A DNA stretch of 20,771 bases from Pelargonium cotyledonis (Eukaryota > Streptophyta > Magnoliopsida > Geraniales > Geraniaceae). Position numbers and translations under genes: made by a program. Below are positions 19,163-20,771 of this stretch, piece after piece. Each line of letters opens with the position of its first letter. Within the stretch, counting starts at the first letter, position 1. The stretch is from the NCBI GenBank assembly GCA_036897625.1, contig JAYMTA010001282.1, forward strand, positions 1 to 20,771, in the 5' to 3' direction. Below the pieces are notes generated by a model. That model was not told the DNA's origin. It searched no databases and saw only the letters and a list, made by a program, of their open reading frames with translations.

Positions 19163-19910
19163 TTATACCATTTCATGAAAACAACCAAGACCCATTCGGC
19201 GCACGTGTTCTTTAAATGTCTTTGGTTGTATACCCTTAGTTAACGGATCAACAATCATAAGATTTGTACAGATATGTTCAATTGACACTCTTTGTTTCTA
19301 AACCTCTTCTTTAACAGCAAAATACTTTAATTCCATATGCTTGACACCCTTAGAGTATTTTTCGTTTTTGGAGAAAAACACTGCCACAGAATTATCACAA
19401 TAAATTTTCAGCGGCTTGGTAATGGTGTCGACAACCCCAAGTCCTGAAATAAAATTTTGCAACCATAATGCTTGTATTGTGCCTTCAAAACATGCCACAA
19501 ATTCCACTTCCATCGTGGATGAAGCTATGACAGTTTGTTTGACACTTTTCCATGATATTGCTCCTTCTCCTAGAAGAAACAAGTAGGCAAAAGTTGACTT
19601 TCTACTGTTGATGCATCCAGCAAAATATGAATATGAATATCCAATCACTTCCAGGTGATTAGAACTTCTGTAAATGAACATATCATTTTTGGTGCCTTGA
19701 AGATATCTTAAAACTTTCTTTGCAGCTTTACAATGATCCATTCCTGGATTACTTTGATACCTTCCCAACATTCCGACTGCAAAGCTAATGTTTAGTCTCG
19801 TACATGTTTGCAAACACATGAGACTGCCAACAACATAAGCATAAGGAATTGACCATTTGTTTTCGTTCTATTTCATTCTTTGGACATTGCATAAGAAAGT
19901 GTTATTCCAA
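19163..19910 (-). pseudogene. Ty1/copia pol remnant: RNase H domain and C-terminus
   Basis: The minus-strand reading 19298-19819 is an RNase H domain of copia pol: GMLGRYQSNPGM, KAAKKVLRYLQGTKN, GAISWKSVKQTVIASSTM, VEFVACFE, YCDNSVAVFFS. After an in-frame TAG (19298-19300, where CAG is usual) the same frame continues through IEHICTNLMIVDPLTKG and FKEHVRRMGLGCFHEM to TAA at 19163-19165, the normal pol end. Upstream, PYAYVVGSLM joins 19819, and QCPKNEIERKQM follows in another frame, so there is a frameshift near 19845. The usual DSDFAG catalytic stretch reads YSYFAG, losing two Asp. It is a dead element fragment; reverse transcriptase and integrase parts are not visible to the right. Confidence 0.88.
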
Positions 19911-19989
19911 GATGATTTTCCCAGAGAAAATGGCATTTGAGCTCGGTGACTTAACACTTATCCCATGACAAAATTCTTTAAAGTTCTTC

Positions 19990-20340
19990 AACAATAGAAA
20001 ATTTTGAAGTCTTCTATAAAAAATCAACCGAAGACTTATTTTTTCTAAAAGATTGTTAGTCTACCAAAGACTTATATTTCTTTAAAATAATGGTAGTCTC
20101 ATCTCCAAAGTGTACAAGTTGCGGATAACAGAAAGAAACGCTAGAACTTTTCAATACGAAAATATGTCAGTCTTCTAGTGAAAAATCATCAACTCAACGC
20201 TTCTTGCATACTTATCTCTCTTTAAAAGAAATCTAGCACCATCTCCAAAGTGTAAGAGGTGTGAAAAAGATGAGGAATCCTGATATTAGAAAAATTCAAA
20301 ATCTTCTAATGAAAGACCAATAACTCGACTCTTTCAACAA
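19990..20340. repeat. diverged tandem repeat, period about 130-160 bp
   Basis: ATCTCCAAAGTGTA occurs at 20101 and 20241 (140 bp apart). A CTTCTA...AAA(A)(A/G)ATCAxC element recurs at about 20011, 20172 and 20303. The copies are diverged and AT-rich, with no ORF. The origin is unknown. Confidence 0.35.
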
Positions 20341-20349
20341 ATTTATTTC

Positions 20350-20771
20350 TATTTTAAAATCTAGGGAAAATTACAGATGGTTAGCCTGAAGTAACCATGT
20401 TTTGCACTTTAATATTCTAAACTATTTTTTGTAACTTTCGACTAACCTGAAGTATGCAATCGTTGTTCCGTCAGTTAACTTGGACGGATAAATACTCTAT
20501 CCCATCATTTGCAGTGCAAAAGACTTTTAAAATGATAAATTTGCCATTTTTCTTCATTGTTGAAGAACACTCTCCCCACTCGCCGAAAAATTAAAAAAAA
20601 AAACTTTTGTCATGTTTTATTTGTTTTGATTTCTTAAATTTATGATCAAATTGGCATATACTTACAAATTTGAACAAATTAATATGATACACACAAAAAA
20701 ACTATAAAAAAACATATTTGAACCAGATCTGAGCACGATATTGACGACGAGCCCCTGACGACAGCGAGCCA
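20350..20771. other. unassigned repeat-like end of the window, no gene
   Basis: The segment starting GGGAAAATTACAGATGG and containing TTTCGACTAACCTGAAG and CCGTCAGTTAACTTGGACGG resembles dispersed plant repeat ends, but the other terminus lies beyond the window and I cannot name a family. The last 50 bp become GC-richer (GACGACGAGCCCC). No ORF of note. Confidence 0.25.

Overview
The window is nuclear DNA from a flowering plant, probably a eudicot. It is AT-rich, has GT-AG introns of about 70 to 760 bp, and carries a plant aspartic-protease family together with Ty3/gypsy, Ty1/copia, SINE and CACTA-like transposable elements. The species cannot be named from the sequence.

Layout. Positions 1-618 are the upstream region of gene 1. 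Gene 1 (619-3557, +) is an apparently intact nine-exon gene for a secreted or vacuolar A1 pepsin-like aspartic protease of the Asp1/nucellin-like group. Gene 2 (4306-6369, +) and gene 3 (15939-17751, +) are two diverged relatives. They resemble each other more than gene 1: both lack the intron between gene-1 exons 4 and 5, they share a promoter block with a TATTTAAT box, and both lack the C-terminal tail of gene 1. As read here both are damaged. Gene 2 has an in-frame TAG in the signal peptide and a frameshift in exon 3. Gene 3 has a frame-breaking deletion in exon 1 and has lost the AG acceptor of intron 3. The cluster therefore looks like one working protease and two decaying tandem copies.

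Genes 2 and 3 are separated by a 7-kb LTR retrotransposon (8288-15268, minus orientation) bounded by a perfect 5-bp target duplication (AATAG). It has 1.2-1.35 kb LTRs, a polypurine tract and a PBS-like site. Its interior holds only a broken gypsy-type gag and several tandem-repeat arrays; no pol could be found, so it is a non-autonomous, TR-GAG/LARD-like element. A 228-bp tRNA-type SINE with a perfect 14-bp target duplication sits inside its right LTR, and a 285-bp CACTA-like MITE lies just outside. The right end of the window (about 18160-19910, minus) holds the 3' part of a degenerate Ty1/copia element: the RNase H end of pol, a PPT and part of an LTR. The last 400 bp are repeat-like and unassigned.

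I found no evidence of a previously undescribed biological system. The points most worth a second look are the gene-1 last intron, whose retention creates a stop codon at the donor site, the exon-like fragment inside gene-3 intron 6, the 13-residue tandem repeat array of the retrotransposon, and the clean SINE insertion.
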